Below, in pieces: positions 8,113 through 17,437 of a stretch of DNA of 64,000 nucleotides; positions within the stretch are counted from its first letter, which is position 1; the number at the start of each line of letters is the position of its first letter. The stretch comes from UBA2377 sp964429385 (GTDB taxonomy: Bacteria > Verrucomicrobiota > Verrucomicrobiia > Opitutales > Opitutaceae): positions 1-64,000 of the forward strand of contig CAYSBR010000010.1 in the NCBI GenBank assembly GCA_964429385.1, in the 5' to 3' direction. Made by a program: the position numbers and the translations under genes. The notes beneath the pieces are model-generated. The model saw only the letters and a program-made list of their open reading frames with translations. It was not told where the DNA came from and did no database searches.

Positions 8113-9185
8113 GCCGCGACCCCGCAGCCACTGACGGTCTCTTCATTCTCGGGGCCAGCCATCACACCACGCCTTTGGAGGTGAGGGAGAAGCTTTCGCT
8201 TTCGGAAGAAGCGGCCCTGCGGCTGCACCGCGAACTCGGCACCATCCCCGGGCTGCGCGAATACGCCATCCTCAACACCTGCAACCGGGTCGAATTCTAC
8301 GGCGTCGCCGACGGCGGCACCGCCGTGGACCGTGTACAGGCAACCTTCTGCGCCCACCAGCGCTTCGCCGAGGAGGAGTTCATCCGCCACCGGGTGAGCC
8401 TGCGCGGCCCCGAGGCCGTGCGTCACCTGCTGGAAGTCGCCGCCGGACTGGATTCCCAGCTCGTCGGTGAGACGGAAATCTTCGGCCAGGTGAAGGAAGC
8501 CTATGCCGTCGCCCAGGCTCGCGGCAGCACCGGACCGGTGCTCAACCGGATGTTCCAAAAAGCCTTTCAAGCGGCCAAGCATGTGCGCACGCACACCGCC
8601 ATCACGGAAGGCCAGGTGAGCGTGGCCAATGTCGCGGTCGAACTCGCGCGCAGCATCTTCGGCAATCTCGCCCCCACCCGCGTGCTGCTGCTCGGCGCCG
8701 GCGAGATCGGCGAAAAAACCGCGCGTGCCTTCCAGAGCCGCGGCGCCGGCACGCTCTCCGTCACCAGTCGCCGGTTGGACCGGGCGATGCAGCTGGCCAA
8801 TGATTTTGGCGCGTTTGCCCTGCCCTTCTGGCTCGTCCCCGTGAAACTCGGCGACTTCGACATCATTGTCTGCGCCACCGCCGCGCCCACCACGGTCGTG
8901 CACGCCGACACCGTCGGCATGGCCATGCGCCGCCGCGCGGCCCGCCCCCAACTCTTCATTGATCTCGCGCTGCCCCGCGATGTGGACACGGCGGTGGCCG
9001 ACATCGAGAACGTCTATCTCTACAATCTCGACGACCTCGCCAAAATCGCGGGTGAAAACCGCGCCGCGCGCGAGGCCGAGATCGGCCGGGGCCGACAGCT
9101 GCTCAACGAACGGGCCGACCGGGTCTGGCGCGACATCGATACCCGCATGGGCGCGCCCGCGCCGGAGCACAAGCCCGGTCCCTGA
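8109..9185 (+). CDS. hemA: Glutamyl-tRNA reductase
   Basis: Reduces glutamyl-tRNA to glutamate-1-semialdehyde with NADPH, the first step of C5-pathway tetrapyrrole synthesis. The catalytic domain shows GASHHTTPLEVREKL (15-29), LNTCNRVEFY with the nucleophile Cys58, and GETEIFGQVKEAY. The NADPH domain has VLLLGAGEIGEKTARAF. The protein is only 358 residues; the C-terminal dimerisation helices found in ~420-residue homologues are largely missing after LYNLDDL. The ATG overlaps the stop of the upstream membrane gene (ATGA). Confidence 0.95.
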   Translation: MSRDPAATDGLFILGASHHTTPLEVREKLSLSEEAALRLHRELGTIPGLREYAILNTCNRVEFYGVADGGTAVDRVQATFCAHQRFAEEEFIRHRVSLRGPEAVRHLLEVAAGLDSQLVGETEIFGQVKEAYAVAQARGSTGPVLNRMFQKAFQAAKHVRTHTAITEGQVSVANVAVELARSIFGNLAPTRVLLLGAGEIGEKTARAFQSRGAGTLSVTSRRLDRAMQLANDFGAFALPFWLVPVKLGDFDIIVCATAAPTTVVHADTVGMAMRRRAARPQLFIDLALPRDVDTAVADIENVYLYNLDDLAKIAGENRAAREAEIGRGRQLLNERADRVWRDIDTRMGAPAPEHKPGP

Positions 9186-9271
9186 GCCCACCCAGGGCGA
9201 TTCAGAAGTGGGACAGACGGGACCCTGCCACGACCAAGTCATTCGGCTTCCTTTTCCGGCGCCCTCTCAGC

Positions 9272-9392
9272 CCAAACGCACTCCGGGTTTGGACTTTTCA
9301 GAATACGAAGCGCCTAATTTTAGCCACGGATGACACCGATAGGCACGGATTACGAAGCATCCTGTCTGCGCTCATCCGTGTGAACTGTGGCC
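9272..9392 (-). repeat. Structured intergenic repeat, copy B (~121 bp)
   Basis: On the minus strand it reads from ggccacag, through ccgtgcctatcggtgtcatc, to gagtgcgtttgg, collinear with copy A at 5229-5347. It lies between the convergent hemA and hybrid kinase genes. The remaining ~200 bp of this 284-bp gap shows no gene. Confidence 0.75.
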
Positions 9393-9469
9393 AGGGCAAC
9401 TTGAATTGCATCATCGCCGAATCCGGCGACCGCTTTTCTGAAAACGCGCCATAGTCTAAAAGATGGGGA

Positions 9470-12400
9470 TCAGGTGCGCTCCTCGTCCTTGCGTGCCCGC
9501 GCCATCGCCGTTTCCAGCTCGTCACGCCGGATCGGCTTGCTGATGTAATCGTCCATTCCGGCCGCCAGACACAGCTCGCGATCACCCTGCATCGCATTGG
9601 CCGTGAGCGCAATGATCCAGGGCCGCTCAGCCGGGTCCGGCAGACGCGAAACGATGATCCGGGTCGCCTCCAACCCATCCATTTCCGGCATCTGCACATC
9701 CATGAGCACGATGTCATACGGCTGCCGCATCACGGCTTCAATCGCCTCCAATCCGTTGGCCGCCACATCCGCCCGGTAGCCCAGGCGCTCCAAAATCATG
9801 ATGGCCACCTTCTGGTTCACGGTGTTGTCCTCGGCCAGGAGGACGCGCTCCGAGCGGGTGAAAACACCGGCCTTCACGCCTGTAAAAACCTGTTCCGCCG
9901 GAGCCGCCGGGTTGGCGCGGAAAATCCCCGCCAGCACCTCGATGATTTTCGCCGGCTTGGCCGGCTTGGTCAGATAGGCGGCGAACAGACCTTCGCCGCT
10001 CTGGTGTTCCCTCTGCCCCAGGGAGGAGAGCAGGATCATCGGCAGCGCGACTCCGCCCGGGCGCCGCCGGATCTCCCGGGCCAGCATCACCCCGTCCATG
10101 TCGGGCATGTGCATGTCGAGAATCGCCACGTCGAACGAGGTGCCCGCCCCGATCCACTCAAGCGCCTCCGCCGCGGAAGCCGCCGCCTGCGGCTGCATAT
10201 CCCAGCTGGTCGTCATGGCGTGCAGGATCCGGCGGTTCGTCGCATTATCGTCCACGATGAGCAGGCGTTTACCGCTCAAAGTCGCCACACCGCTGCCCTG
10301 AAACAGCCGCGGCGTGCTCGGCACGGTCTCCGCCACAATGGTAAAGAGGAAGGTTGAGCCGCTGCCCGGCTCGCTCTCCACCCAGAGCCGGCCGCCCATC
10401 ATCTCGACCAGCCGCTTGCTGATGGCCAGCCCCAGACCGGTGCCGCCGTATTTCCGCGTGGTGGAGGCGTCCACCTGGCTGAAGGATTGAAACAACCGCG
10501 ACTGCGCCGCCAACGGAATGCCGATGCCCGTGTCGCGCACGGCAAACTCCAGTTCCACCTTGTCGGCGGTGATCGCACCCGGCCGCAAGGTGAGCAGAAC
10601 TTCGCCCGCCTTGGTAAATTTGATGGCGTTGGACAGGAGGTTCGCCAGCACCTGGCGCAACCGGGTGGAGTCGCCCCGCACCATGCCGGGCACGCCGTCC
10701 GCAATCTCATACAACAGATCGAGCCCTTTCTCCGCAACCCGCGGCGCAAACAGGTCGAGCGTGCCCTCCACGCACTCGCGCACGTTGAATTCCATCTGCT
10801 CAAAATCCATCTTCCCCGATTCGATCTTCGAAAAATCGAGAATGTCGTTGATCACCGTCAGCAGCTGGTCGCCACTCTGGCGGATCGTCTCGGTGTATTC
10901 CCTCTGCTCCGCGGTGAGCGGGGAATCGAGCAGCAGCGAGGTCATGCCGATCACGCCGTTCATCGGCGTGCGGATCTCATGGCTCATCATCGCGAGAAAC
11001 TGGCTTTTCGCCAGACTGGCCGCCTCCGCCGTCTCCTTCGCCACCCGCAACTCCTCCGCCTGACGCCGTTGCTCGGTGATGTCCACCACCGTCACGATAT
11101 CCTGGTAGCCGCCACCGTCGGCATCAGGGAAGCGCCGGCTCGACAGGAGCACCCAAACAATACTGCCATCCGGCCGCAAATAGCGTTTTTCGATGCTGAA
11201 GCGATCGGTCTCCCCCCGCTGCACCGTGGCGCGTAATTCACGCTGGCGGACATAGTCCTCCGGGTGGGAAATCGAGGCAAAGGCCGAAGGCCGCTGCATC
11301 TGCTCCGGGGTGAGCCCCGTGATACGGGCATGGGCCTCGTTGACCAGCAGCGTCTCCACACCCTGTCCGGATGCGCTGCGCACCACCCGCAGGTGGATGC
11401 CCACCGGGACCACATCAAAGACAAAGCGTATCTGCGCCTCCTTCTGCGCCAGCGCCTCCTCGGCCCGCTTGCGTTCGGTGATGTCAATGATGGTGGAGAT
11501 TTCCTGCTCAATGCGGCCTTCCGCCCCCCGGTAGGCCTTGCAGCGCAACAACACCCAGACGGTGCTGCCATCGTGACGCAGATAGCGCTTCTCCAGACTG
11601 AATTCTTCAATCTCCCCCTTATCCAGCCGCTGCCGCAGCACGTCCTGCTCGACCAGATCATCCGGGTGGCTGATGGCACGCACCACCGCATGACTCGTGA
11701 CCTCCTCACGGGTCAGACCCGTGATGCGGAAGAACGACTCACTGTTGCGGCTCTCTTCACCGCGCTCTCCGTAGCGCACCCAGCTCACGCCCACCGGGAC
11801 GTTGTCGAAAATGAAACGCAACTGCGCCTCCGTGCGGGCCAGCTCCTGTTCGGCCAAATGCCGTTCCGTGACATCAAGCTGCAGCCCCATGTAACCGTTC
11901 AGCTTTCCTGCGGTGTCGCGCAGCGCCCGCACCTCAAGCTTCAGCCAAAGCGGCCGTCCGTCTTTGGTGTAGTTGATGATCTCACCCTGGTAAGGCTCGT
12001 CCCGCTCACCGGTGCTCTCGATCAGCTCAACCGCCCCCTCATCCGTCTGCGGGCCGTGCAGGATATCCCCCGGGCGACGGCCCCGGACCTCGTCCAGAGT
12101 ATAGCCAAAATAGCGGGTGAAGCTTTCATTGACCCACTCGATCTCCCAGTCAGGCGACATCAGGATCACCGAGGTGGCGGTATGCCGGGCGACCATGGCC
12201 AGGCGGCGCGATTCGCCCTCCGCGCGCCGCAAATCCACCGTCATGCGATCCGCCAAATCCTGCGCCCGTACCCGGGCGTTGACCAAGCTGAAGGTGAACA
12301 ATGCGGCCAGCATACTGGCGACCAATCCGCTGCCGCCCACCACCCACGCCAGCACACGATTGCCATCGGCATCAAACGCCGGGGTCGAGCGGAGCCGCAG

Positions 12401-13306
12401 CATCCACTCCTGGCCCAGCACATCCATCTTGCGCTGCCCTTGCATGGAGTTGTTCCGCCCTCCCGTCAAAATCCTGCGGTCACTTCCGGGGAAAAAGCCA
12501 TCGCCATCAAACAGCAATGTTTCCGGGGTCATCTCCCCGCCTTCGAAGACATCAAAGTTCAACTGCACCGCCGCGCTCGTCGGCATGTCCGCCAGCAATT
12601 CATCAACCCGGATCGAGGCATAAACCCAGCCGCGCAACGCGGCAATCCGGCCCGCTTCAGTCGCCGGCGCCCCCTTGTCCGCATAGACCGGCAGCAACAG
12701 CAGAAAACCCTCCACATTCAATCGGCCGTCGAGATCGAGCCGGATACGACGGGAGAGCACCAGCGCATTGTGCTGCGCGGCCTCGTTGGCCGCCAGCCTC
12801 CGGGTGTTCCCCGAGCCGATGTCGATGCCCAGCACCTCCGTGTTCCGCTCACGGGGCTCGATACTGGTGACAACATACAACCATTCCCGGGTCCCTGTGC
12901 GCTGCACGGTGAACGCCGGCACGCCGCTGGCGCGGATCTGCTGTTCAAAGGCATCCACCTCCCCGCGCGCCACCCGCTCGACATAGCCCATGCCCACGAT
13001 GCCGTTGCTGAACTGCTGGGTAAGCGTGCGAAAATAAGTCGACCATTCCTGCGGGGTCACCTCTTCGCTGGCCACGGCCAGTGCCCGCGCACCGTGCAAC
13101 AAATCGGACACCGTATCGAAACGAGCCAGGATCGCCCGCTCCAACCGTTCCGTCTGGCGGATAAACCGGCCCTGATCCACCCGGTGGGTTTCTCGTCGGA
13201 CCAGCCACCAGGCCAGCACCGACGCCACGCACCCGATCAGCAAGACCACCACGGGCACAAGATGGCTGCGACGACGGGGAATGGCTCGGATGGACTCGGG
13301 GATCAT
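9470..13306 (-). CDS. CHASE-PAS hybrid sensor histidine kinase with two receiver domains
   Basis: A 1278-residue membrane sensor. Order: transmembrane helix (VPVVVLLIGCVASVLAWWLV), periplasmic CHASE-type domain (about 70-280), second transmembrane helix near 325-345, three PAS/PAC repeats (about 375-490, 500-620, 630-745), HisKA with the phospho-acceptor His in MMSHEIRTPMNG near 776, HATPase_c (LANLLSNAIKF near 892, DTGIGIP, GGTGLGLAISK), receiver 1 with Asp in LDMHMPDMDG near 1064, and receiver 2 with Asp in LMDVQMPEMDG near 1202. No Hpt domain or output domain is present, so a separate phosphotransfer partner is expected. No response-regulator gene is adjacent. The Met at 13306 directly precedes the first membrane helix. 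Confidence 0.93.
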   Translation of the reverse strand: MIPESIRAIPRRRSHLVPVVVLLIGCVASVLAWWLVRRETHRVDQGRFIRQTERLERAILARFDTVSDLLHGARALAVASEEVTPQEWSTYFRTLTQQFSNGIVGMGYVERVARGEVDAFEQQIRASGVPAFTVQRTGTREWLYVVTSIEPRERNTEVLGIDIGSGNTRRLAANEAAQHNALVLSRRIRLDLDGRLNVEGFLLLLPVYADKGAPATEAGRIAALRGWVYASIRVDELLADMPTSAAVQLNFDVFEGGEMTPETLLFDGDGFFPGSDRRILTGGRNNSMQGQRKMDVLGQEWMLRLRSTPAFDADGNRVLAWVVGGSGLVASMLAALFTFSLVNARVRAQDLADRMTVDLRRAEGESRRLAMVARHTATSVILMSPDWEIEWVNESFTRYFGYTLDEVRGRRPGDILHGPQTDEGAVELIESTGERDEPYQGEIINYTKDGRPLWLKLEVRALRDTAGKLNGYMGLQLDVTERHLAEQELARTEAQLRFIFDNVPVGVSWVRYGERGEESRNSESFFRITGLTREEVTSHAVVRAISHPDDLVEQDVLRQRLDKGEIEEFSLEKRYLRHDGSTVWVLLRCKAYRGAEGRIEQEISTIIDITERKRAEEALAQKEAQIRFVFDVVPVGIHLRVVRSASGQGVETLLVNEAHARITGLTPEQMQRPSAFASISHPEDYVRQRELRATVQRGETDRFSIEKRYLRPDGSIVWVLLSSRRFPDADGGGYQDIVTVVDITEQRRQAEELRVAKETAEAASLAKSQFLAMMSHEIRTPMNGVIGMTSLLLDSPLTAEQREYTETIRQSGDQLLTVINDILDFSKIESGKMDFEQMEFNVRECVEGTLDLFAPRVAEKGLDLLYEIADGVPGMVRGDSTRLRQVLANLLSNAIKFTKAGEVLLTLRPGAITADKVELEFAVRDTGIGIPLAAQSRLFQSFSQVDASTTRKYGGTGLGLAISKRLVEMMGGRLWVESEPGSGSTFLFTIVAETVPSTPRLFQGSGVATLSGKRLLIVDDNATNRRILHAMTTSWDMQPQAAASAAEALEWIGAGTSFDVAILDMHMPDMDGVMLAREIRRRPGGVALPMILLSSLGQREHQSGEGLFAAYLTKPAKPAKIIEVLAGIFRANPAAPAEQVFTGVKAGVFTRSERVLLAEDNTVNQKVAIMILERLGYRADVAANGLEAIEAVMRQPYDIVLMDVQMPEMDGLEATRIIVSRLPDPAERPWIIALTANAMQGDRELCLAAGMDDYISKPIRRDELETAMARARKDEERT

Positions 13307-13346
13307 GGGGTAGCAACCGGGGGCGACATCCGGCCAGGCCATGTGG

Positions 13347-14564
13347 TCATACGCTAAGCCTCCGCGCAAGCCAGTCCGCCACCGTTCCATTCGCGGGTTG
13401 ATCCAGCAAAATCCGCAGCCGGCTCACTTGCTCCCCGGTACGCGCCCGTCGCGCGGCATCATCCAAGCACTCCCGTAATTGCGCCGCCAGCGCCTCCGCC
13501 GTCGCCGCGCCCTGAATGAACTCCGGATACATCGGCTCCTTCAACAACAGGTTCGCGATGCCGATGTAGTCGAGCTTCACCCACCAGCGTGCCAGCAGAT
13601 AAGTCAGGGGATTCGTGCGGTAGGCGATCGCCCCGGGAATGCCCGCGAGCGCGCAGTGCAACGACATCGTGCCCGAGCTCGTGAGCACCGCACCGGCCTC
13701 CAAAGGCTGGGCAGGTCCCCCCGCCCCGACCGGGCCTCCTTTTTCCGACACCGGCCGCAGCGTCACCCGATCACGCAGCGACGCAAAATCCGCCATGACC
13801 CGTTCCAGCACACGCCGGATTTCCTCACTCGGATAAATCACCACGGCGGCACGCGTCCCGCCCCCGGTCCGATAACGCCGATAAGCCGTCAACAGAATCG
13901 GATAGATCCGCTCCACCGCCTGGGTGCGGCTGCCCGGCAGCAAGAGCACCGGCCCTGAGGGATCATGCCGCACCGGCGGGGTGTAATCTGCGGCCAGAAA
14001 CGGGTGCCCGACAAATTCCGCCGGCAAATCGGTGTCCCGGTAGCAATCCACCTCGAAGGGAAAAATCACCGCCAGAGCGTCGAGATCACGCGCCATCGTA
14101 AAGCGGCGCTTGGCCTTCCACGCCCAGATCTGCGGCGAGATGTAATAGAGCAACTGGATCTTCCCACCGCCTTTCACGGACAGCCCCCGTTCGCGCAGGG
14201 CCGCAGCCAGCCGGAGATTGAATCCCGGATAATCCACAAAACACACCGCCCGCGGCCGGTGTTCCTCGATCCAGCGGAGCGTTTCGTTGAACAACGCCTT
14301 GAAGAAGGAATAGTTCTTCAGCACCTCGACCAGCCCCACCACCGACGAAGCCGTGAGATCATGCAACAACTGCGCGCCCGCCTGCGCCAGCTCCGGTCCG
14401 CCGAGCGCCGCCACCGCCAGTCCGGGCTGCTTCACCCGCAGCTCCCGCACCATGCGCGCCGCGTGCTCGTCACCGGAGTGCTCCCCCGCCACCACCAGTA
14501 AATCCACCCGCCCGTTCGCGGGCGGTGGCAACGTGAAAGGAATCTCTGCGACAGCGGGACTCAT
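13347..14564 (-). CDS. lpxB: Lipid-A-disaccharide synthase
   Basis: A GT19 glycosyltransferase joining UDP-diacylglucosamine to lipid X, making the lipid A disaccharide at the inner membrane. The 405 residues start with VDLLVVAGEHSGDEHAARM, the family signature. YYISPQIWAWKAKR and the donor-side LLLPGSRTQAVERIYPI follow, then SSGTMSLHCALAGIPGAIAYR. ATG 14564 is chosen over an upstream GTG. Its presence indicates an LPS-type outer membrane. The Gfo/Idh oxidoreductase 69 bp upstream may act in the same pathway. Confidence 0.95.
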   Translation of the reverse strand: MSPAVAEIPFTLPPPANGRVDLLVVAGEHSGDEHAARMVRELRVKQPGLAVAALGGPELAQAGAQLLHDLTASSVVGLVEVLKNYSFFKALFNETLRWIEEHRPRAVCFVDYPGFNLRLAAALRERGLSVKGGGKIQLLYYISPQIWAWKAKRRFTMARDLDALAVIFPFEVDCYRDTDLPAEFVGHPFLAADYTPPVRHDPSGPVLLLPGSRTQAVERIYPILLTAYRRYRTGGGTRAAVVIYPSEEIRRVLERVMADFASLRDRVTLRPVSEKGGPVGAGGPAQPLEAGAVLTSSGTMSLHCALAGIPGAIAYRTNPLTYLLARWWVKLDYIGIANLLLKEPMYPEFIQGAATAEALAAQLRECLDDAARRARTGEQVSRLRILLDQPANGTVADWLARRLSV

Positions 14565-14633
14565 GAATTCAGCACCCAGCACACAAAGCTCGCGCAGCTT
14601 AGTCCAGCGGTTCCTTTATGCGCGCCGCGGGGA

Positions 14634-15626
14634 TTATTTTTTCGCATGCCGGATCTGGTCCGTGATGGTGATCGCCACTTCCAGCGCGCTTTTGCCCAGG
14701 GCCGCGCCGACTTTCGGCTGCTGCGCCCGGCGCACGCTGTCCACAAAATGCGCCAGCTCGATGGCGAGGGGCTCGCCCTTCTCGATCGGGATCTCGTTGA
14801 CCGGAATCGAAGAGGCGTCACCGGCCTTGGCCAGGCCGACCTTCAGTTTCACCCCGTAGGCGATGAGATCGCTCTTCTTCACCAGATGCCCCTTCTGGTT
14901 CATGAAATCGAGCGAGAGGTAGGCGTTGTCCTGAAAGATGCGGATCTCGCGGTTTTTCTTCAGGCTCATCCGCGAGGCGCTGAGGTTGGCCACACAGCCG
15001 TTCTCAAACTCGAGCCGCGCGTTCGCAATATCCTCGGTCTTCGAGAGCACACTCAGCCCCACGCTGTCGATCTTGCGCAACGGCGACTTCACCAGCGCCA
15101 GCACGATGCCGATGTCGTGAATCATCAGATCAAGGACGACCCCGACCTCCGTGCCGCGCGTCTGGTAGGGCGCGAGGCGCTCGGTGGTGATGTATTGCGG
15201 CCGGTCGGCGTGCTTCTCCAGGAAGCTCATCACCGGATTGAAATGTTCGACGTGCCCCACCTGCACCAGGCAACCGTGCTGCTGCGCCGCCGCCAGCACC
15301 TGCTCGGCCTCGGCCAGGCTCGCGCAGAGCGGCTTCTCGATCAGCAGATGGCATTGCTGCGCCAGCAACGGCAGTGCGACCTCCGCGTGACGGTCCGTCG
15401 GCACGACCACCGAAACGGCATCACAGGCCTCGCCCAGTTCGGCGAGCGTCGCGAAACGCCGGCAATTATGCCGGGCGCAGATCTCTTCCGCCCGGGCATC
15501 GCTGGCTTCATAGATGCCCGTCAGTTCGGCGCCGGGCAGCGACGCATAGATCCGGGCATGATGCTGACCAAGGGAGCCGACCCCGGCCACGCCGCAGCGG
15601 ATTTTTTCACGGGAGGAAAACAGCAT
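14634..15626 (-). CDS. Gfo/Idh/MocA oxidoreductase next to lpxB
   Basis: A 330-residue NAD(P)-dependent dehydrogenase. The Rossmann start is CGVAGVGSLGQHHARIYASL, the cofactor/active-site motif is LLIEKPLCASLAEAE with the conserved EKP near 96, and the C-terminal half is an alpha/beta domain with LDLMIHDIGIVLALV. It precedes lpxB on the same strand. In some bacteria a related dehydrogenase, GnnA, with an aminotransferase GnnB, makes the 2,3-diamino sugar of lipid A and sits among lpx genes. No aminotransferase is seen here, so that role is only a suggestion. Confidence 0.85.
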   Translation of the reverse strand: MLFSSREKIRCGVAGVGSLGQHHARIYASLPGAELTGIYEASDARAEEICARHNCRRFATLAELGEACDAVSVVVPTDRHAEVALPLLAQQCHLLIEKPLCASLAEAEQVLAAAQQHGCLVQVGHVEHFNPVMSFLEKHADRPQYITTERLAPYQTRGTEVGVVLDLMIHDIGIVLALVKSPLRKIDSVGLSVLSKTEDIANARLEFENGCVANLSASRMSLKKNREIRIFQDNAYLSLDFMNQKGHLVKKSDLIAYGVKLKVGLAKAGDASSIPVNEIPIEKGEPLAIELAHFVDSVRRAQQPKVGAALGKSALEVAITITDQIRHAKK

Positions 15627-15688
15627 GGTTCACATAACGGGTGTTCACCCGACCGGATGCAACGCGGGAAAACGCCGCATCCACCGGT

Positions 15689-16339
15689 TCAGGAGCCGGC
15701 ACCCACCGAAAGCGGCGCAGGCAGCACCGGCTGCAATGAATCGTAGGCTCGCAACAACTCATCGCACATCCCCGCCCAGTCCCGCATGATCCGGCCCAGT
15801 TCCGGCGGTGGCAGCAACATCCCCGAGCTGTGCTGGGCGACATAATACATCCACATCTGCGTCCCCGAAAGCACCCAGTCCTGCAGCGCATAGACCATCG
15901 CGATCTGCTCCGCCTTTTGAAAATCCAGCCGCCCAAAGGCCCGCGACTGCTGGCTCACCTCAAACGCCGACCGGCGCAGCATCAGCGGATTGAACCCCCG
16001 GAATTGCCGGAGGTCCTTCAGCTCCGCCGCCCCCTGTTTTGCTTGCAGGGCTTCTTCTATCTCCGCCGCGACCGCGGCGTAATAATTGCGACGCCCCTCC
16101 AAATGAGCCCGGTTGCCCGCCACCTCGTTGGCGATGCCCTGCAGGGCGTGCTGTTCCAGCACCCGCAGGTTCCGCTGCTCCCGCCAGGTGCCGACGCCTG
16201 TGGCTGCGGCCACGCCCAGAGCCACGGCGAAGAATTGCAGGAATAACTCCCACCACGAGCGACGCTGCGCCCACCAGGGGCGCGCGGCCGGAGCAACGGT
16301 TTCCGATCGGGGTGCATCGGGCGCAGACGGAGCGGACAT
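15689..16339 (-). CDS. Single-pass membrane protein, DUF6090-like, unknown function
   Basis: A 216-residue protein with a short Pro/Ala-rich N-terminus, a membrane helix (WWELFLQFFAVALGVAAATG) and then WREQRNLRVLEQHALQG, a mostly helical periplasmic part with EVAGNRAHLEGRRNYYAAV. The layout (one helix, Trp-Arg-Glu/Gln linker, helical domain) resembles small membrane proteins of the DUF6090 type, but I did not recognise a firm signature. Starts at 16339 or 16357 are both possible; the long open extension to 17284 is antisense to a PhyH gene and is discounted. It lies upstream of the Gfo/Idh and lpxB genes. Confidence 0.6.
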   Translation of the reverse strand: MSAPSAPDAPRSETVAPAARPWWAQRRSWWELFLQFFAVALGVAAATGVGTWREQRNLRVLEQHALQGIANEVAGNRAHLEGRRNYYAAVAAEIEEALQAKQGAAELKDLRQFRGFNPLMLRRSAFEVSQQSRAFGRLDFQKAEQIAMVYALQDWVLSGTQMWMYYVAQHSSGMLLPPPELGRIMRDWAGMCDELLRAYDSLQPVLPAPLSVGAGS

Positions 16340-16456
16340 GGAACCGAGTCTGGCCATGTCCCCCCTTTCACGCAAGCCACCGGTGTCCGCTCCCCTCATT
16401 TCGGGATTGAATGCACACCCCCGGCCGTCCGATGTTCCCTCCAACCCCACCCGATC

Positions 16457-17257
16457 ATGCCTCGCCCCGACGGGCTCAGCGCCCCTTTTTCCCCCACCGA
16501 AACCGAGGCCATCCTCGACACTTTTCACCGCGACGGCTTCGCCGTCATCCGCGGTGTCCTCAGCCAGGCCGAGTGCGCCGCGCTGCGCCGGCTTACCGAT
16601 GAATGCGAATCCGACCCCGCCTTCGCGGAAAAGCGCGGCACGTGGTTCGTCGTGCGCAACGCCCAGGATTACAGCATCGAGTTCACCCGGCTCTTCATCC
16701 GCGAGCCCATCTACTCGCTCGTGCAAGGCATCCTCGGACCCGATTGCCGCTATTGCGGGCAGAATGTCATCCGCAACGGCCCCGGCCAGGCCGTCTCCAC
16801 CTGGCATGTGGACGACTGCAACAAGCTCGAACACCCGCTGCCGCCCGAGATTCCCCGCTGGCCCGCCGGCGCCCGCCTGCCCCTCATCTGGCTGAGCGTG
16901 CAGGTCGCCCTCAGCGACATCACCGCCATTGAGGACGGCCCCACCGAAATCGTGGCTGGCAGCCATTACTCCGGCCGCCTTGTGCCCGGGGAGAATCCCG
17001 TCTTCGAAGGCCGCCACGCCGAGCCCATCTTTTGCCGCGCCGGCGACATCTACCTCTTCAATCATCAGACCTGGCACCGCGGCATGCCCAACGTCGGCAC
17101 CAAGACCCGATATCTCATGCAGCTGCAATACGCCCGTGGCGACAGCCTCGCCTTCCGCTGCCAGGTCGCCGAGCCCACGCCGACGATGGACACACTTCTT
17201 ACCGGGGCCGACCCCAAGCTCGTCCACGTCATGACCGGCCGGGCCAAATATTTGTGA
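16457..17257 (+). CDS. Phytanoyl-CoA dioxygenase (PhyH) family protein
   Basis: A 266-residue Fe(II)/2-oxoglutarate dioxygenase. It opens with ETEAILDTFHRDGFAVIRGV, the usual PhyH N-terminus. Iron ligands are His and Asp in VSTWHVDDCNKLEH (near 115-118) and the distal His in HQTWHRGMPNVGTKTRY (near 205), with an Arg ten residues on for 2-oxoglutarate. Only about 180 bp separate its stop from the convergent stop of a second PhyH gene. The two are clearly different in sequence, so this is not a recent tandem duplication. Confidence 0.88.
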   Translation: MPRPDGLSAPFSPTETEAILDTFHRDGFAVIRGVLSQAECAALRRLTDECESDPAFAEKRGTWFVVRNAQDYSIEFTRLFIREPIYSLVQGILGPDCRYCGQNVIRNGPGQAVSTWHVDDCNKLEHPLPPEIPRWPAGARLPLIWLSVQVALSDITAIEDGPTEIVAGSHYSGRLVPGENPVFEGRHAEPIFCRAGDIYLFNHQTWHRGMPNVGTKTRYLMQLQYARGDSLAFRCQVAEPTPTMDTLLTGADPKLVHVMTGRAKYL

Positions 17258-17343
17258 CGCCAGTCCTTCCGGGCTTGGGCGCACAACGCTGCCGCGATTG
17301 AGATCTGAACGTCAGGAATGTTCCGACCGCACTGAAGTTCGCA

Positions 17344-17362
17344 GCCGGCCTCACTGAGGCCG
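17344..17362. terminator. Possible bidirectional hairpin between convergent PhyH genes
   Basis: The sequence ccggcctcactgaggccgg is an almost perfect palindrome (7-9-bp stem) between two convergent stops, without a clear T-run. The rest of the 180-bp gap shows no gene. A similar ggcctcagtgaggcc core occurs at 56928-56942, so it may be repeat-derived. Confidence 0.4.
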
Positions 17363-17437
17363 GACCGGATCAACCGACCCGGCTCTTCACGACTTGAACA
17401 TCCGTCCTGCTGAAGGCCCGTAGGAGCCAACAAGCGC

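Noticed and set aside
11264..13357. 697-codon open frame on the plus strand
   Set aside because: Antisense to the hybrid kinase; His/Arg/Gln-rich shadow without motifs.
16340..17284. Upstream extension of the membrane protein gene to 531 codons
   Set aside because: The extra part is antisense to a real PhyH gene, and the membrane protein has its own Met with a sensible N-terminus.
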